64,000 bases of DNA, taken from the NCBI RefSeq assembly GCF_002162375.1, contig NZ_CP021425.1:5568501-5632500 (forward strand). Reading direction: 5' to 3'. Positions 36,004 to 45,739 of this stretch are shown here, in pieces (the first letter of the stretch is position 1; each line of letters starts with the position of its first letter). The stretch is from Oleiphilus messinensis. GTDB taxonomy: Bacteria > Pseudomonadota > Gammaproteobacteria > Pseudomonadales > Oleiphilaceae. The notes under the pieces were generated by a model, which saw nothing but the letters and a program-made list of their open reading frames with translations, was not told where the DNA came from and did no database searches. The position numbers and the translations under genes were made by a program.

Positions 36004-36909
36004 CTACTCATGTTGTTGCGAATGGAACGATACAGCGATTTCCCGTTTCAGTAATGTCCACAGGTTATTAGCAATTGGGCCAATTTCCGCATCTGACCGT
36101 CTTGCAATAACGATATCAATCTTGTGATTTCTAACATGATGGCCAGCAAGTGCTAATAGACGCCCTGCATCTATGTCGTCTTCCACGAGAAAGTCTGGCA
36201 TGTGTCCCCAAGCAACTCCCTGTCTGATGACTTCTCGTTTAGTGTACTGATCCCCCACCATAACCTTAGGCGTGTTTTTCATTACATGGTAGCTCGTCTC
36301 GTCAGGATGTTCTGATGTGTCACGTACGACGCACTGAGTTAGACTTTCAAGATCAGAGTACATTAACCTATTTAACTCCTGGCCAACTAGAAAGTCAGGG
36401 GCAGCGACCGGCTTAATTGTGACCTGTAGAAAGGGAAAATACTCGTACCGTGTATCTGTCTTATCGATATGATGAACAATTAGATCAGCTTCCCCTGCAA
36501 GCAGCCTATCATTTGGACCGCGCAGGTTTTCAAATAATAAATTTAGCTGCGTCCCTGGATGGGCCTGAAAAAAGCGCTTCAGGCATGGCAGGATACGCCC
36601 TATAGGCGTGACGTCGCCAATTACAATATTCAGTTCAGTTTCTTCCAAAGTTCTAATCTGATTAGAGTACTGTTGCAGTCTTTCCATTTCCTCCAAAACT
36701 CTGATACTTCTTTCATAAAAACGTCTACCGTCGTCGGTGAGCGTTGCTCGATATTTTGATCGATCAAATAACGAGAACCCTAGCTCATCTTCGAAATTCT
36801 TGATTAGGGTAAGCACGCTCGGATGGGTTTTGTGAAGGTGTCGAGCTCCGGCTTGGAAGCCTTTATTCTCAACGACAGCCCTAAGAGTCTTCAACTGTTG
36901 TATGTCCAT
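36004..36909 (-). CDS. LysR-family transcriptional regulator
   Basis: A 301-aa regulator: N-terminal HTH (MDIQQLKTLRAVVENKGFQA, HKTHPSVLTLIKNFEDELG, LFDRSKYRATLTDDG) and a C-terminal periplasmic-binding-like effector domain (LNIVIGDVTPIGRILPCLK, GEADLIVHHIDK). It is divergent from the dehydrogenase-hydrolase-PNPOx cluster, the usual arrangement for a LysR activator of a neighbouring pathway. An inverted repeat at 36921-36940 just upstream of its start fits the T-N11-A box. The inducer is unknown. Confidence 0.9.
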   Translation of the reverse strand: MDIQQLKTLRAVVENKGFQAGARHLHKTHPSVLTLIKNFEDELGFSLFDRSKYRATLTDDGRRFYERSIRVLEEMERLQQYSNQIRTLEETELNIVIGDVTPIGRILPCLKRFFQAHPGTQLNLLFENLRGPNDRLLAGEADLIVHHIDKTDTRYEYFPFLQVTIKPVAAPDFLVGQELNRLMYSDLESLTQCVVRDTSEHPDETSYHVMKNTPKVMVGDQYTKREVIRQGVAWGHMPDFLVEDDIDAGRLLALAGHHVRNHKIDIVIARRSDAEIGPIANNLWTLLKREIAVSFHSQQHE

Positions 36910-36920
36910 ATGAACCTTAT

Positions 36921-36940
36921 ATGTAGTTAATATCTACCAT
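36921..36940. promoter_or_regulatory. candidate LysR binding site in the divergent promoter region
   Basis: ATGTAG, seven A/T bases, then CTACCAT form an inverted repeat containing T-N11-A, located 12-31 bases before the LysR start codon and about 90 bases before the dehydrogenase gene. The position suits autoregulation together with activation of the divergent genes. Confidence 0.45.
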
Positions 36941-37027
36941 ATATGTATATTAATAGTACTTTTTATATACATTATTTTCCATCATTATCTATCTCATCAC
37001 GATACTCGTTAATGAAAGGAAACTGAT

Positions 37028-38005
37028 ATGAAAGCGTGTTGCATCTCTCAATTCGGAAGCCCAGAGGTTCTAACCATCAGGGAATTGGATAAGCCCTCTC
37101 CGAGCGCAGACCAGGTTTTGATTCGAATCAAAGCCTTCGGTTTGAATCGCGCTGAAACTTATATGCGAAAAGGTCAATGGGGAGAGGTCGCACTTGTGAG
37201 TGGAATTGAGTGCGTCGGAATTATTGAACAAGATCCCCAGAACATTCTAAAACAAGGCCAAAAGGTCGTTGCCCTGATGGGGGGGTTGGGTCGGACGATA
37301 AATGGCTCCTATGCTGAGTACACCGTTGTACCAAGGCTCAACGTTATACCTGTCGATACAAACCTATCTTGGCCCGAGTTAGCCGCCATTCCTGAGACTT
37401 ACTGCACAGCTTGGTATTGTCTACATCAAAACCTGAAAATAACAGAAGGGCGTACTCTGTTTATAAGAGGCGGAACATCTGCGTTGGGACTAGCCGCAAT
37501 CAATATCGCTAAGAATATTGAGGGTGTAAAGGTTCTAGCTTCTACACGAAACAGTGGAAAAGAAAAGTTTTTGCACCAACAGGGAGTAAACCAGGTTTAC
37601 ATCGAAGAGGAAAACCTTTCAGAGCGAATTAGAGAAAGCTTTCCCGAAGGCCTTGACGCGGTATTAGACCTGGTGGGAAACAGTACCTTAATAGATTCTC
37701 TTAAAATAGCGAATAAGGGTGGACATGTATGTAACGCCGGCTTCTTGGGGGGGCAAGCCCCGCTTTCCTTCAACCCTCTTATCGATTTACCAAGTGGCGT
37801 CAATCTAAACTTCTTCGCCAGCTTCATGTTCGGGACAGTTGATTTCCCACTATCTGACATTCCGTTCGCGGAGATTTTACTTAATGTCTCCTCTGGAAAG
37901 TACAAAGCTGAACCCTCACACGTATTTGGCTTTCACCAATTACCCGACGCGCACAGACAATTGGAGAGTAATTTAAGCAATGGAAAACTTGTTGTGGAAC
38001 TTTAA
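37028..38005 (+). CDS. zinc-independent quinone oxidoreductase-like dehydrogenase (MDR family)
   Basis: A 325-aa medium-chain dehydrogenase/reductase. GroES-like N-terminal half (MKACCISQFGSPEVLTIREL, FGLNRAETYMRKGQW), Rossmann half with TLFIRGGTSALGLAAINIAK and LDAVLDLVGNSTLI. The cysteine ligands for structural and catalytic zinc are absent, so it belongs with NADPH:quinone reductase-type enzymes that reduce quinones or enones. Start ATG 37028 is preceded by AAGGAAA. First gene of a likely three-gene operon: 21 bases to the hydrolase, 19 to the PNPOx-like gene. Confidence 0.9.
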   Translation: MKACCISQFGSPEVLTIRELDKPSPSADQVLIRIKAFGLNRAETYMRKGQWGEVALVSGIECVGIIEQDPQNILKQGQKVVALMGGLGRTINGSYAEYTVVPRLNVIPVDTNLSWPELAAIPETYCTAWYCLHQNLKITEGRTLFIRGGTSALGLAAINIAKNIEGVKVLASTRNSGKEKFLHQQGVNQVYIEEENLSERIRESFPEGLDAVLDLVGNSTLIDSLKIANKGGHVCNAGFLGGQAPLSFNPLIDLPSGVNLNFFASFMFGTVDFPLSDIPFAEILLNVSSGKYKAEPSHVFGFHQLPDAHRQLESNLSNGKLVVEL

Positions 38006-38026
38006 CCCCATACCTAAAAGGAGAGC

Positions 38027-38899
38027 ATGATGAAGTATAAATTTATCCCTATTCAAAACATCGAGGTTTTCTATCGAGAAGCCGGTGAAAGAAAAAATCC
38101 AACCATCGTATTACTACATGGCTACCCTTCGTCATCACATATGTTCCGCGAAGTAATGCCGATATTAGCAGAGAAATACCATGTCATAGCTCCAGACTAT
38201 CCAGGTTTTGGATATACGGAGGCTCCGAATATGGACGAATTTGAGTATAGCTTTGATAACCTTGCTTCTGTAGTCGATGAGTGGCTCCAAGCGCTCGAAG
38301 TAGACCGTTACTTTCTTGTCGTTCAAGATTACGGTGCACCAATTGGATTCCGAATCGCGAGCACACACCCTGAAAAAGTACAGGGTTTGATTATCCAAAA
38401 CGGTAATGCTTATACGGACGGTTTGACAGATGCCTGGGCTTCCATTCGAGATTATTGGCGAGACAAGACAACTGAGAATGCTGCTGTTCTGAGACAATTA
38501 TGCACTCCAGATTTCATCAAACACATGTATATTAACGGAGTTTGCGAAACAAAAAAATTATCTCCCGACGCCTGGACTTTAGATTCCAGTTTTCTATCTG
38601 ATGAAACCCGTGTGAAGATACAGATAGAATTGTTTTACGACTATCATTCCAATGTTGAGAAGTACTCACAGTGGCACGAGTATTTCAAAAAACACCAGCC
38701 TCCCGCTCTGGTTATTTGGGGGATAAACGATATGTTTTTTTCTCAGAAAGGCGCCGAGTGTTATCAAAATGACCTGGAAGATATCGAATACAACTTCTAT
38801 GACACTGGCCATTTCGCTCTAGAAGAATATGGAGCTGATATGTCAGCAAAAATACTTCGGTTTGCAGACCGCGTTACTCAAGCGAATCTGGCAGATTAG
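38027..38899 (+). CDS. alpha/beta hydrolase (epoxide hydrolase / haloalkane dehalogenase-like)
   Basis: A 290-aa hydrolase: oxyanion motif LLHGYPSSSHMFREV, nucleophile elbow VVQDYGAPIGFRIA with Asp (as in epoxide hydrolases and haloalkane dehalogenases, not Ser), and the catalytic His in YDTGHFALEEYG. The acid may be in WGINDMFF. An Asp nucleophile means ester or epoxide/halide opening by a covalent alkyl-enzyme intermediate. Double ATG start with GGAGAG upstream. With the quinone oxidoreductase and PNPOx-like genes it probably degrades or detoxifies a small organic compound under LysR control. Confidence 0.88.
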   Translation: MMKYKFIPIQNIEVFYREAGERKNPTIVLLHGYPSSSHMFREVMPILAEKYHVIAPDYPGFGYTEAPNMDEFEYSFDNLASVVDEWLQALEVDRYFLVVQDYGAPIGFRIASTHPEKVQGLIIQNGNAYTDGLTDAWASIRDYWRDKTTENAAVLRQLCTPDFIKHMYINGVCETKKLSPDAWTLDSSFLSDETRVKIQIELFYDYHSNVEKYSQWHEYFKKHQPPALVIWGINDMFFSQKGAECYQNDLEDIEYNFYDTGHFALEEYGADMSAKILRFADRVTQANLAD

Positions 38900-38918
38900 C
38901 GATACGCCCAAGTCATAA

Positions 38919-39377
38919 TTGCTTCGCCAATCTCTAGGGCCTCGAGATTGGCGCTTCCAGTCTGGGCCCGCACCAAAATCCATATATCCCCCCCACATTA
39001 CGCCAGTTGGAACCGTTTTCCTAAGGGAAAATCAAACCGGCTACTTCTTTGATCATTATGCAGAGACGTTGGGAAGAAACATTGATCACAAGCCTGATGT
39101 TTGTGTCATGGCGGTAAACTCTGGCCGATTATTTTGGTTGCGATCTTTGATTAAGGGGCAATTCGTAACCCCACCCGGAATTAGGCTTTACGGCAAAGCA
39201 GGGCCTATTCGAGAAGCCAATTCTGAGGAAATTCAAAAAATTGAAAATCGGGTCAGACCCACAAAATGGCTGAGAGGAGCTCGATTACTTTGGTTCGGAG
39301 TTACACATGTGAGAGACATCGAATTTACACACTACAAACCAATTACCTATCCCGTAATGATGGATGGAATGTGGTGA
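38919..39377 (+). CDS. pyridoxamine-5'-phosphate-oxidase-like (split-barrel flavin) protein, N-terminus doubtful
   Basis: The body PPHITPVGTVFLRENQTGYF, RNIDHKPDVCVMAVNSG and IRLYGKAGPIREANSEEIQ matches the FMN-binding split barrel of PNPOx-like proteins. Ordinary members have another 20-30 residues with a first strand before PPHITPVGT; here the frame begins with an unrelated stretch (MLRQSLGPRDWRFQSG) from TTG 38919, with no ribosome-binding site, and coincides with a perfect hairpin (38926-38952). The 5' end therefore looks replaced, and the gene may be a pseudogene. If functional, it would be an FMN- or F420-type reductase in the operon. Confidence 0.65.
   Translation: MLRQSLGPRDWRFQSGPAPKSIYPPHITPVGTVFLRENQTGYFFDHYAETLGRNIDHKPDVCVMAVNSGRLFWLRSLIKGQFVTPPGIRLYGKAGPIREANSEEIQKIENRVRPTKWLRGARLLWFGVTHVRDIEFTHYKPITYPVMMDGMW
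38926..38952. other. perfect hairpin at the start of the PNPOx-like gene
   Basis: Nine-base arms GCCAATCTC and GAGATTGGC enclose a nine-base loop, 27 bases after the hydrolase stop. It has no T-run. It may be the original end-of-operon terminator stem, which would place the PNPOx-like frame outside the operon. Confidence 0.5.
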
Positions 39378-39730
39378 GAACTTTAATATATTCGTAGGTA
39401 AAAATTACAATGCTCACTCCATGGGCCAACAACCCAGAAATATTGAGGATACAGATTGTAGTGGCAGAATAAACCTAACCGTGAACCGCGTTGCGCACTA
39501 TTATCAATGCAGGAAAAAAACGACTTCACGCAAGCAAGAGAGTGAGCGCCTGGCGCTCAGGCTTTCATCACTGGATTATTGCCGGAGGAACTCAAGCATA
39601 TACGAGCTATGCAACAGGAATTAAAAAGCGCCGACAATTGAATACTCCGGAATGACGTTTCAGGATTTCATATTTTTCATTTTAATGACAAAATAGAGCC
39701 CCATTCCATGCTGCATTAAGGATTCCACCC
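39378..39730. other. intergenic region at the right edge of the island
   Basis: It carries the second copy of the IKAMQQELK-type gene remnant (39546-39641) and its conserved 3' flank to 39668. The plus-strand frame 39364-39624 overlaps the remnant in another frame and has no family signal. The last 60 bases hold the promoter and ribosome-binding site of the helicase gene. Confidence 0.45.
39546..39641 (+). pseudogene. 3' remnant of a gene ending in IRAMQQELK (copy 2)
   Basis: After a TGA at 39543 the frame reads GAQAFITGLLPEELKHIRAM, then QQELKSADN and stop. The ending and the following 27 bases match copy 1 at 31790-31878. Longer than copy 1, but still only a C-terminus. The two copies lie in the same direction and bracket 7.7 kb of island. 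Confidence 0.5.
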
Positions 39731-41137
39731 GTGTTTTCCAGTCTTTCCATTGATTCTCGCCTGCAAAAAGCAACAGACAGTCTGGGTTATACCGAACTGA
39801 CACCGGTTCAGGCACAATCCATTCCCAGAGCGCTCGAAGGTAAGGATCTGGTTGTCGGCGCTAACACCGGGACCGGTAAAACCGTGGCGTTCCTGATCCC
39901 GGCGTTGCAAAAGCTGCTGGCGAAAGATGCACCTCAGACTGGTACACGGGCTTTAATACTGGTTCCCACTAGGGAATTAGCCCGTCAGGTTTCGAAACAC
40001 TTGCAACAACTTGCTCGATTCACCCATCTTAAATACGCGTTGATCGTTGGCGGTGAAGAATTTAAATTTCAACAAGCATTAATCCGCAAGAACCCCGAGT
40101 TTCTGATCGCAACCCCGGGGCGACTTGCAGAACATGTGCGCAAAGGTTCAGTCGACTTAAATGACCTCGAAGTCCTGATTCTGGACGAAGCGGATCAAAT
40201 GCTGGATCAGGGACTGGGTGAGGATGTTCTGGCAATTACAGAACAATGTGCGGCGACCCGGCAGACGCTGCTCTACTCCGCCACAATGCGCAATAAAAAC
40301 CTTGGCGAAATGATCCAGCAAGTCTTAAATGATCCCGAATCCCTGATTCTAAACGCCGACCGCCAGTTGAATAGCGAATTACGGCATCAAATTATTGTGG
40401 CAGACGACAGTCACCATAAAACTCAATTAGTCAGCTGGCTACTGGAGCAGGAAACCTACTCGAAAGCGATTATTTTCGCCAACACCAAAGTCCAGGCCGA
40501 TAGCCTTGCCGGAAAATTACGCTATCGAGGCTTGAAAGCGGGAATACTGCACGGCGATTTAAGTCAGGAAATCCGTACCCATGTCACCCAGCAGATGAAA
40601 AACGGCTCGATCAATATTCTAGTGGCGTCAGATGTTGCAGCACGGGGACTGGACATAAAAGATCTGGACCTAGTGATTAACTTTGATGTGCCCCGCAGTG
40701 GCGATGAATATACCCACCGGGTCGGTCGTTCGGGTCGTGCAGGGGCATCAGGCCTCGCGATTTCGCTGGTCAGCGCCACAGAGTGGAATTTAATGGCCAG
40801 CATCAGCCGATATCTCAAGCTGGAAACACAACCCAGAGTCATCAAAGCACTGGAAGGTAAGTACAAAGGGCCCGCAAAAGTTAAATCATCCGGAAAGGCG
40901 GCAGGGAAAAAGAAAAAGCCTGCAAGCGGCAAAAAGAAATCTGACAAAAATCAGAAGAAACGTAGTTCACCCGGTACATCAGGCCAGAGTTCCGGGAAAA
41001 ACCCCAGTCATTCCCGACAACATGGAGGGGGAACCCAATCCCGTGGTGAAGGTACTCCATCCCGCCGAGCCCCCACGAAAGCAGGAAGTGAAAACACATC
41101 TGGAGATGGTTTTGGCTTGATCCGGAAAAAGAAATAA
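39731..41137 (+). CDS. DEAD-box ATP-dependent RNA helicase (SrmB/RhlE-type)
   Basis: A 468-aa RNA helicase for ribosome assembly or RNA turnover. Motifs in order: Q (GYTELTPVQAQSIP), I (ANTGTGKT), Ia (VPTRELARQ), Ib (TPGRL), II (LDEADQML), III (YSATM), IV (AIIFANTKVQ), V (VASDVAARGLD) and VI (HRVGRSGRAG). The C-terminal 95 residues are a Lys/Ser/Gly-rich basic tail (KKKKPASGKKKSDKNQKKR) that should bind RNA nonspecifically. GTG 39731 has AAGGA at eight bases. It marks the return to core-type sequence. SrmB versus RhlE cannot be settled. Confidence 0.92.
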   Translation: MFSSLSIDSRLQKATDSLGYTELTPVQAQSIPRALEGKDLVVGANTGTGKTVAFLIPALQKLLAKDAPQTGTRALILVPTRELARQVSKHLQQLARFTHLKYALIVGGEEFKFQQALIRKNPEFLIATPGRLAEHVRKGSVDLNDLEVLILDEADQMLDQGLGEDVLAITEQCAATRQTLLYSATMRNKNLGEMIQQVLNDPESLILNADRQLNSELRHQIIVADDSHHKTQLVSWLLEQETYSKAIIFANTKVQADSLAGKLRYRGLKAGILHGDLSQEIRTHVTQQMKNGSINILVASDVAARGLDIKDLDLVINFDVPRSGDEYTHRVGRSGRAGASGLAISLVSATEWNLMASISRYLKLETQPRVIKALEGKYKGPAKVKSSGKAAGKKKKPASGKKKSDKNQKKRSSPGTSGQSSGKNPSHSRQHGGGTQSRGEGTPSRRAPTKAGSENTSGDGFGLIRKKK

Positions 41138-41232
41138 CGACGTCAAAATAAATGAAGACATCATGGCACCTTTGGATCACTCGAAACCCTATGGTGCCAC
41201 GATGAATCAGGAAGTCATAAAAAGTATCAGAT

Positions 41233-43191
41233 TCAGGTCTGAAAACGCGCTACAAGTGTCTCAATCTCCAGAGCCTGCTTTCCAACCCGCTCACTGACAC
41301 CCGCCAGTGCACGAATTTTCTGGTAGACATCACCACTGGCCAGGTTAATGACCTGAATATTTTGATTCATTTGTTCGGTGGTGACACTTTGCTCTTCTGC
41401 GGCGGACGAAACCTGATCATGACTTTCTCTTAAACCTTGAAAATGTGCCTCCAATTGCACCAGTCGTTCACTTAACTGATTAACCGATTCGGCACACTCC
41501 GAGGATATTTCCGAGCATTCCTGCATCATCGTGCTGGTGGATGATGACTTATCCTGTATTTGCGTGATGGTATCGGTAATCATCGAACCGGACTCATTGG
41601 ATCTTGCTGCCAGCGTTCTTACTTCATCGGCAACAACTGAAAAACCACGGCCAGCACTGCCCGCCCGAGCCGATTCAATGGCTGCATTCAAGGCCAGTAA
41701 ATTTGTCTGCTCGGAAATAGCCTGGATGATCGTGACACATTCGGCAATATTTTTAGCCTGATCATTTAGCAGCGACATTTCAGAATCCGCTGCACGAACC
41801 TTGTCTGCCAACGTTTCCATTCGATACTGAATGCGATTCATATTCAATGCGGCTTCACTGACATTACTCGCAGAAAGATCCGCGAGTTGCCTGGAGTGCT
41901 CTACATTGTCGGCTACACACTGTGAGGTGGAGGCCATCTCATCGGTTGCGGCTGCAATCTGTTCCATTTGAGAAACCTGCTCCGCAGAATTATGCTCACA
42001 GGACTGGACACTACTGGACATATCCTCACCCAGCCGAACCATTTCCCCTGTCGCCAGTTTCACGTGGGAGACGATTCCGTGAATTTCCGCAATAAACTGG
42101 TTAAGGTTTAAACACAGCTCAGCCAACTCGTTTTTGCCTTCCAATTCTATCCGACTGGTAAGATCTCCCTCACCACGGGTAAGATCGCGCATTTTCTCCA
42201 GTAACCGGGTCACAGGCAAATTAATGGCGAGCCGGATAAAAAAGTATAAAACCGTTGCCACGATGGACATGGATGCCAGCAACCCGATCCCCAACGTTTT
42301 CACTTCGGTCTCAATTTGCGTAATGTGCGCACGGATATCGGCCTCGAAACCCGCCAAGGTTCCGACCATTGTTTCCGACAACGCCTGAAATGCATGCTGT
42401 GTTTGTCCTGTTTGTTGCACCACCTGCTCGGTAGAATCCCAGTCTTTCCGGTACTGACGCAATAGACTGTTCAGCTCGGAATCAATCTCTGCCCGCTTTT
42501 CCTCTGGCTCCTCAACACTGAGTTGCAAGCCAAAATTATCTTCCGCTTCGGCCTCGTAGACATTCAATAGTGGCAAGGCCTGTATCTCCTGGACAATATC
42601 CCGCGCTTCTTTTAAATAATGAAATACATTGCGCTGATGGGCCTTATCCGCTGTTTGTACATATTTTTCCCGTGCCGAAATCAGGGCTGATATGGCGGCA
42701 AAAAGAGCACGACTGGCACTGATATACCGGTAGGACAGCGCCGTATTGTCCTCCATGCCAGCAAAGGCGTAATCAAACAACAAGTCTGAATAATCCAATA
42801 ACTGGCGCTCGCCATTGACCAAAAGGACATCAGGTGTGCGGGATAATTTTCCCGCAGCCCGCAAATCACCATTAATGAAATCTCGATAGTTTTCTATCTG
42901 TTCAATCAATTGCAATGCAACATGCTCGGGAAACACATCAAATTGAGAGGCCAAGAGACTGTCAAGGTGCACATTGGCATCTTGTAATAAACTGGCGTCA
43001 CTACTTAGCAGGTACTGCTCACCCAGGCCACGGACGTTCACCGTCACCTTTTGCACGGTCAAATAGTAGTTATCCAGTAAGGAAAGAGGAGTTTTTATAC
43101 GCTGAAATGCCCAGTAGGACGTGACGAGCAAAGCTACAATCAACCCACCCAGCACCGCGCAAATCAAGTTGCTCGATGTTTTTATTTTCAA
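41233..43191 (-). CDS. methyl-accepting chemotaxis protein, paralogue of the 5047-7083 receptor
   Basis: A 652-aa chemoreceptor. Membrane segment 1 ([21 protein letters not shown]), a periplasmic domain of about 260 residues, segment 2 ([20 protein letters not shown]), HAMP ([20 protein letters not shown]) and the signalling tip [20 protein letters not shown]. In the sensor domain [20 protein letters not shown] and [16 protein letters not shown] repeat the pattern of the first receptor, so both belong to one sensor family. No cache signature is visible. It ends five bases after a short spacer from the helicase gene, convergent. The ligand is unknown. Confidence 0.92.
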   Translation of the reverse strand: MKIKTSSNLICAVLGGLIVALLVTSYWAFQRIKTPLSLLDNYYLTVQKVTVNVRGLGEQYLLSSDASLLQDANVHLDSLLASQFDVFPEHVALQLIEQIENYRDFINGDLRAAGKLSRTPDVLLVNGERQLLDYSDLLFDYAFAGMEDNTALSYRYISASRALFAAISALISAREKYVQTADKAHQRNVFHYLKEARDIVQEIQALPLLNVYEAEAEDNFGLQLSVEEPEEKRAEIDSELNSLLRQYRKDWDSTEQVVQQTGQTQHAFQALSETMVGTLAGFEADIRAHITQIETEVKTLGIGLLASMSIVATVLYFFIRLAINLPVTRLLEKMRDLTRGEGDLTSRIELEGKNELAELCLNLNQFIAEIHGIVSHVKLATGEMVRLGEDMSSSVQSCEHNSAEQVSQMEQIAAATDEMASTSQCVADNVEHSRQLADLSASNVSEAALNMNRIQYRMETLADKVRAADSEMSLLNDQAKNIAECVTIIQAISEQTNLLALNAAIESARAGSAGRGFSVVADEVRTLAARSNESGSMITDTITQIQDKSSSTSTMMQECSEISSECAESVNQLSERLVQLEAHFQGLRESHDQVSSAAEEQSVTTEQMNQNIQVINLASGDVYQKIRALAGVSERVGKQALEIETLVARFQT

Positions 43192-43448
43192 CTGCCTACA
43201 ACCTTTTTTGTTATTTTAGTATTCCCTTATATGAAACACAGTTCATTTTTTCAACAAGTTTTTTGTAACAAGTTGAAACAACTTTGTCATTGATATGCAA
43301 TACAAAAGTGATAAATAGCCACGTTATCGTAACGTTATTAACACTTTCATAATTTTTGGAGGTAATACTTGTCCAGGCATCCCGTGCCGAGTATCGTAGC
43401 CTATATCAACGACTGTTCGGCCTGCCCGACTCGATAAAGGACATCGCA

Positions 43449-44054
43449 ATGAAACTCGTAGCATCTCCCACCAGCCCTTTTGCACGAAAAATTCGAATTC
43501 AACTGGCAGAAAAAAACATATCCTTTGAGTGGCACCAAAGCATTCCCTGGGAAGCAGACACCGACGTAGGCGACTATAACCCATTGGGTAAAGTACCTGC
43601 TCTGGTTGCAGATGACGGTGCAATCTGGTTCGATTCTCCGGTTATCGTGGAGTTTATCGAAACATTGTCCAGCAGCTGTAGACTGGTGCCCGAAGCACCA
43701 TTGGCTGCCGCAAAGGTGAGACAGTATGAAGCCTTGTGCGATGGTACTTGCGAAGCCGCAATTGCAGTATTTCTGGAACGCAAACGAGAATCTGAGCAAC
43801 AAAATGCAAATTGGATCTCCCGCCAGGAAGGTAAACTTGCATCGGGATTGAAAGCCATGTCAGAACAATTGGGCGATCAGGAATGGTTTTACGGAGAGAG
43901 CATGACCATCGCGGATATCAGCGCGGTTTGCTTTTTAGACTGGTACAGTTTCCGTTTCAACGAGCTGGATTGGCAAACACGTTATCCCAACTTGCTCAAA
44001 CTCTGCCAGAGAATATCCGCTCGGGAAAGCTTTACCACAACCAAACCGGAATAG
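43449..44054 (+). CDS. glutathione S-transferase family protein
   Basis: A 201-aa protein with an N-terminal thioredoxin-like GST domain (KLVASPTSPFARKIRIQLAE, NPLGKVPALVADDGAIWFDS with the cis-Pro and DS glutathione-contact pair) and an all-helical C-terminal domain (MTIADISAVCFLDWYSF). The Ser in SPTSPF is at the activating position. ATG 43449 follows AAAGGA; the longer frame from 43356 is not needed. Probably a detoxification or stress enzyme. Convergent with the third chemoreceptor gene and separated from it by a strong hairpin. Confidence 0.9.
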   Translation: MKLVASPTSPFARKIRIQLAEKNISFEWHQSIPWEADTDVGDYNPLGKVPALVADDGAIWFDSPVIVEFIETLSSSCRLVPEAPLAAAKVRQYEALCDGTCEAAIAVFLERKRESEQQNANWISRQEGKLASGLKAMSEQLGDQEWFYGESMTIADISAVCFLDWYSFRFNELDWQTRYPNLLKLCQRISARESFTTTKPE

Positions 44055-44070
44055 TCTTACGGCCAAATTC

Positions 44071-44102
44071 GATCTATCCCGCGCCATTAAGCGGGATAGA
44101 TC
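44071..44102. terminator. 12-bp hairpin between convergent genes, probable bidirectional terminator
   Basis: Perfect arms GATCTATCCCGC and GCGGGATAGATC with an eight-base loop sit between the stop codons of the GST gene and the convergent chemoreceptor gene. Neither side has a long T-run, so termination is inferred from position and stem strength. Confidence 0.65.
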
Positions 44103-44113
44103 ACCATCAACAA

Positions 44114-45739
44114 TTACCTTACCCGAATCGTCGACGCGAGCGATTGCAACCCATCAATAACACCGGTTACTTTCTCGGCATCGGATTGAAGTTGACTTGA
44201 GGTTTCAACTGCGGTTTCCGAAATTTCCCGGATACGCAACAGGCTCTGGTTGATCTGCTCGGCCACTGAACTCTGCTGTTCTGTGGCCGAGGCTGTGGAC
44301 GTATTGATATCCTTCAGGAACGAAACCTGACCCGAAATTTCGGAAAAGTCTTCACTCACAGAGCCACTCGCCGTCAATGTGGACTCAGCCTCGCTGCGAC
44401 TCAACTCCATACTGGCGACAGCGCTCTCAACGCCCTGCTGCAATTGTGTGATCATTTGCTGAATCTCTACCGTTGAATCCTGAGTTCGGCTTGCCAAACC
44501 ACGGACTTCATCCGCCACAACCGCAAATCCACGCCCGGCTTCACCGGCTCGGGCAGCTTCAATCGCCGCATTCAAGGCCAACAGGTTAGTTTGCTCGGAA
44601 ATTCCCTCAATCACACTTACAATTGAACTGATCTTGTCGGCATTGGCTTTCAGTTGCTGGATGGTTTCCGTTCCGGAGTTAACCTCGTTAGACAGCTTAA
44701 CAATAGAATCCCGGCTGGCATTCACGGATTGCATACCCCGCTGGGCCACGGATTCGGTTTGTTCGCTGGCGTCCATGGCCTGACGGGTTGTACCTGCAAT
44801 TTCTTGAATCGATGCGCTCATTTCATTGACCGCGGTCGACAGCTGGTCAATCTCCATAAATTGCAGATCAGCCCCTTCTTTATTGGTAGTGGAAATACCA
44901 TTCAAACTCGCAATTGACGTACTCAGCACAGTACAGGTATTCGAAATCTCGGCAAGCACAGCCTGCTGATGGCTGGCCATGGCATTCAGGGCGCTCGCAA
45001 GCTCGGCACATTCATCCCGCCCCTGAACATCAATTCGCGCAGAAAAATCACCTTCCGTTTGCTTGCGCAATACCCGAATGACCTCCCCCAGAGGATTTAG
45101 AATCGAGCTGCTGATCACAATCGCCAACAGGAATAACAGAACAATAATGCCGCCACTAACAAAGATCATTCGCATCACTGATGCATAAAACGCATCATTA
45201 ATATCCGAGATATGCACCCCCGTGCCAATAACCCAGTCCCATGGACCAAACAAGTTCACATAAGACAGTTTGGCGAAGGATTCCTTGCTATTGGGGCTGG
45301 GCTTCCAGTCGTAATGCACAAAGCCCGCCTTATCCAATGAGTTTACAGCCTTCTGCATCACTTTCCAGTGATACTGGCCACTGGCATCCTGAGTGTTCGA
45401 CATGTTCTTGCCGACAATCTGAGGCTTGACAGGATGCATCAACAAATTCAAGTCTCGGTCATTAATCCAGAAATACTGGTTATCCCCGTAACGTAAATCC
45501 TGAACCGCCTTCAGGGCTTGCCTCTTAGCTTCTGCTTCGCCCAACTCAGACGCCTGGCGATAATATTCCTGAACAAGGGACTTCGCGATATCGGTTAATT
45601 GAATCAAGCGGTTCTGGCGTTGCTCCAGAAGCTGGCCTCGCAACTCCGAAGCAGAGTAAAGCTGCACAAAAACCAAGCCAATCAGGGAAAAACCAACCAG
45701 CCACATCAGTCGGGCTCGAATCGATAAGTTATTCAGCAT
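44114..45739 (-). CDS. methyl-accepting chemotaxis protein with single Cache (sCache_2) sensor
   Basis: A 541-aa receptor. After the first membrane segment ([20 protein letters not shown]) the periplasmic part is a clear sCache_2 domain: [56 protein letters not shown] and [20 protein letters not shown]. Then come segment 2 ([17 protein letters not shown]), HAMP ([18 protein letters not shown]) and the tip [20 protein letters not shown]. Domains of this class often bind small carboxylates such as acetate, propionate or pyruvate. It is a different sensor class from the other two receptors in the window. Confidence 0.94.
   Translation of the reverse strand: MLNNLSIRARLMWLVGFSLIGLVFVQLYSASELRGQLLEQRQNRLIQLTDIAKSLVQEYYRQASELGEAEAKRQALKAVQDLRYGDNQYFWINDRDLNLLMHPVKPQIVGKNMSNTQDASGQYHWKVMQKAVNSLDKAGFVHYDWKPSPNSKESFAKLSYVNLFGPWDWVIGTGVHISDINDAFYASVMRMIFVSGGIIVLLFLLAIVISSSILNPLGEVIRVLRKQTEGDFSARIDVQGRDECAELASALNAMASHQQAVLAEISNTCTVLSTSIASLNGISTTNKEGADLQFMEIDQLSTAVNEMSASIQEIAGTTRQAMDASEQTESVAQRGMQSVNASRDSIVKLSNEVNSGTETIQQLKANADKISSIVSVIEGISEQTNLLALNAAIEAARAGEAGRGFAVVADEVRGLASRTQDSTVEIQQMITQLQQGVESAVASMELSRSEAESTLTASGSVSEDFSEISGQVSFLKDINTSTASATEQQSSVAEQINQSLLRIREISETAVETSSQLQSDAEKVTGVIDGLQSLASTIRVR

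Noticed and set aside
39364-39624. 86-codon plus-strand frame after the PNPOx-like gene
   Set aside because: It overlaps the AMQQELK remnant in a different frame; only the remnant's frame is supported by the second copy at 31790.
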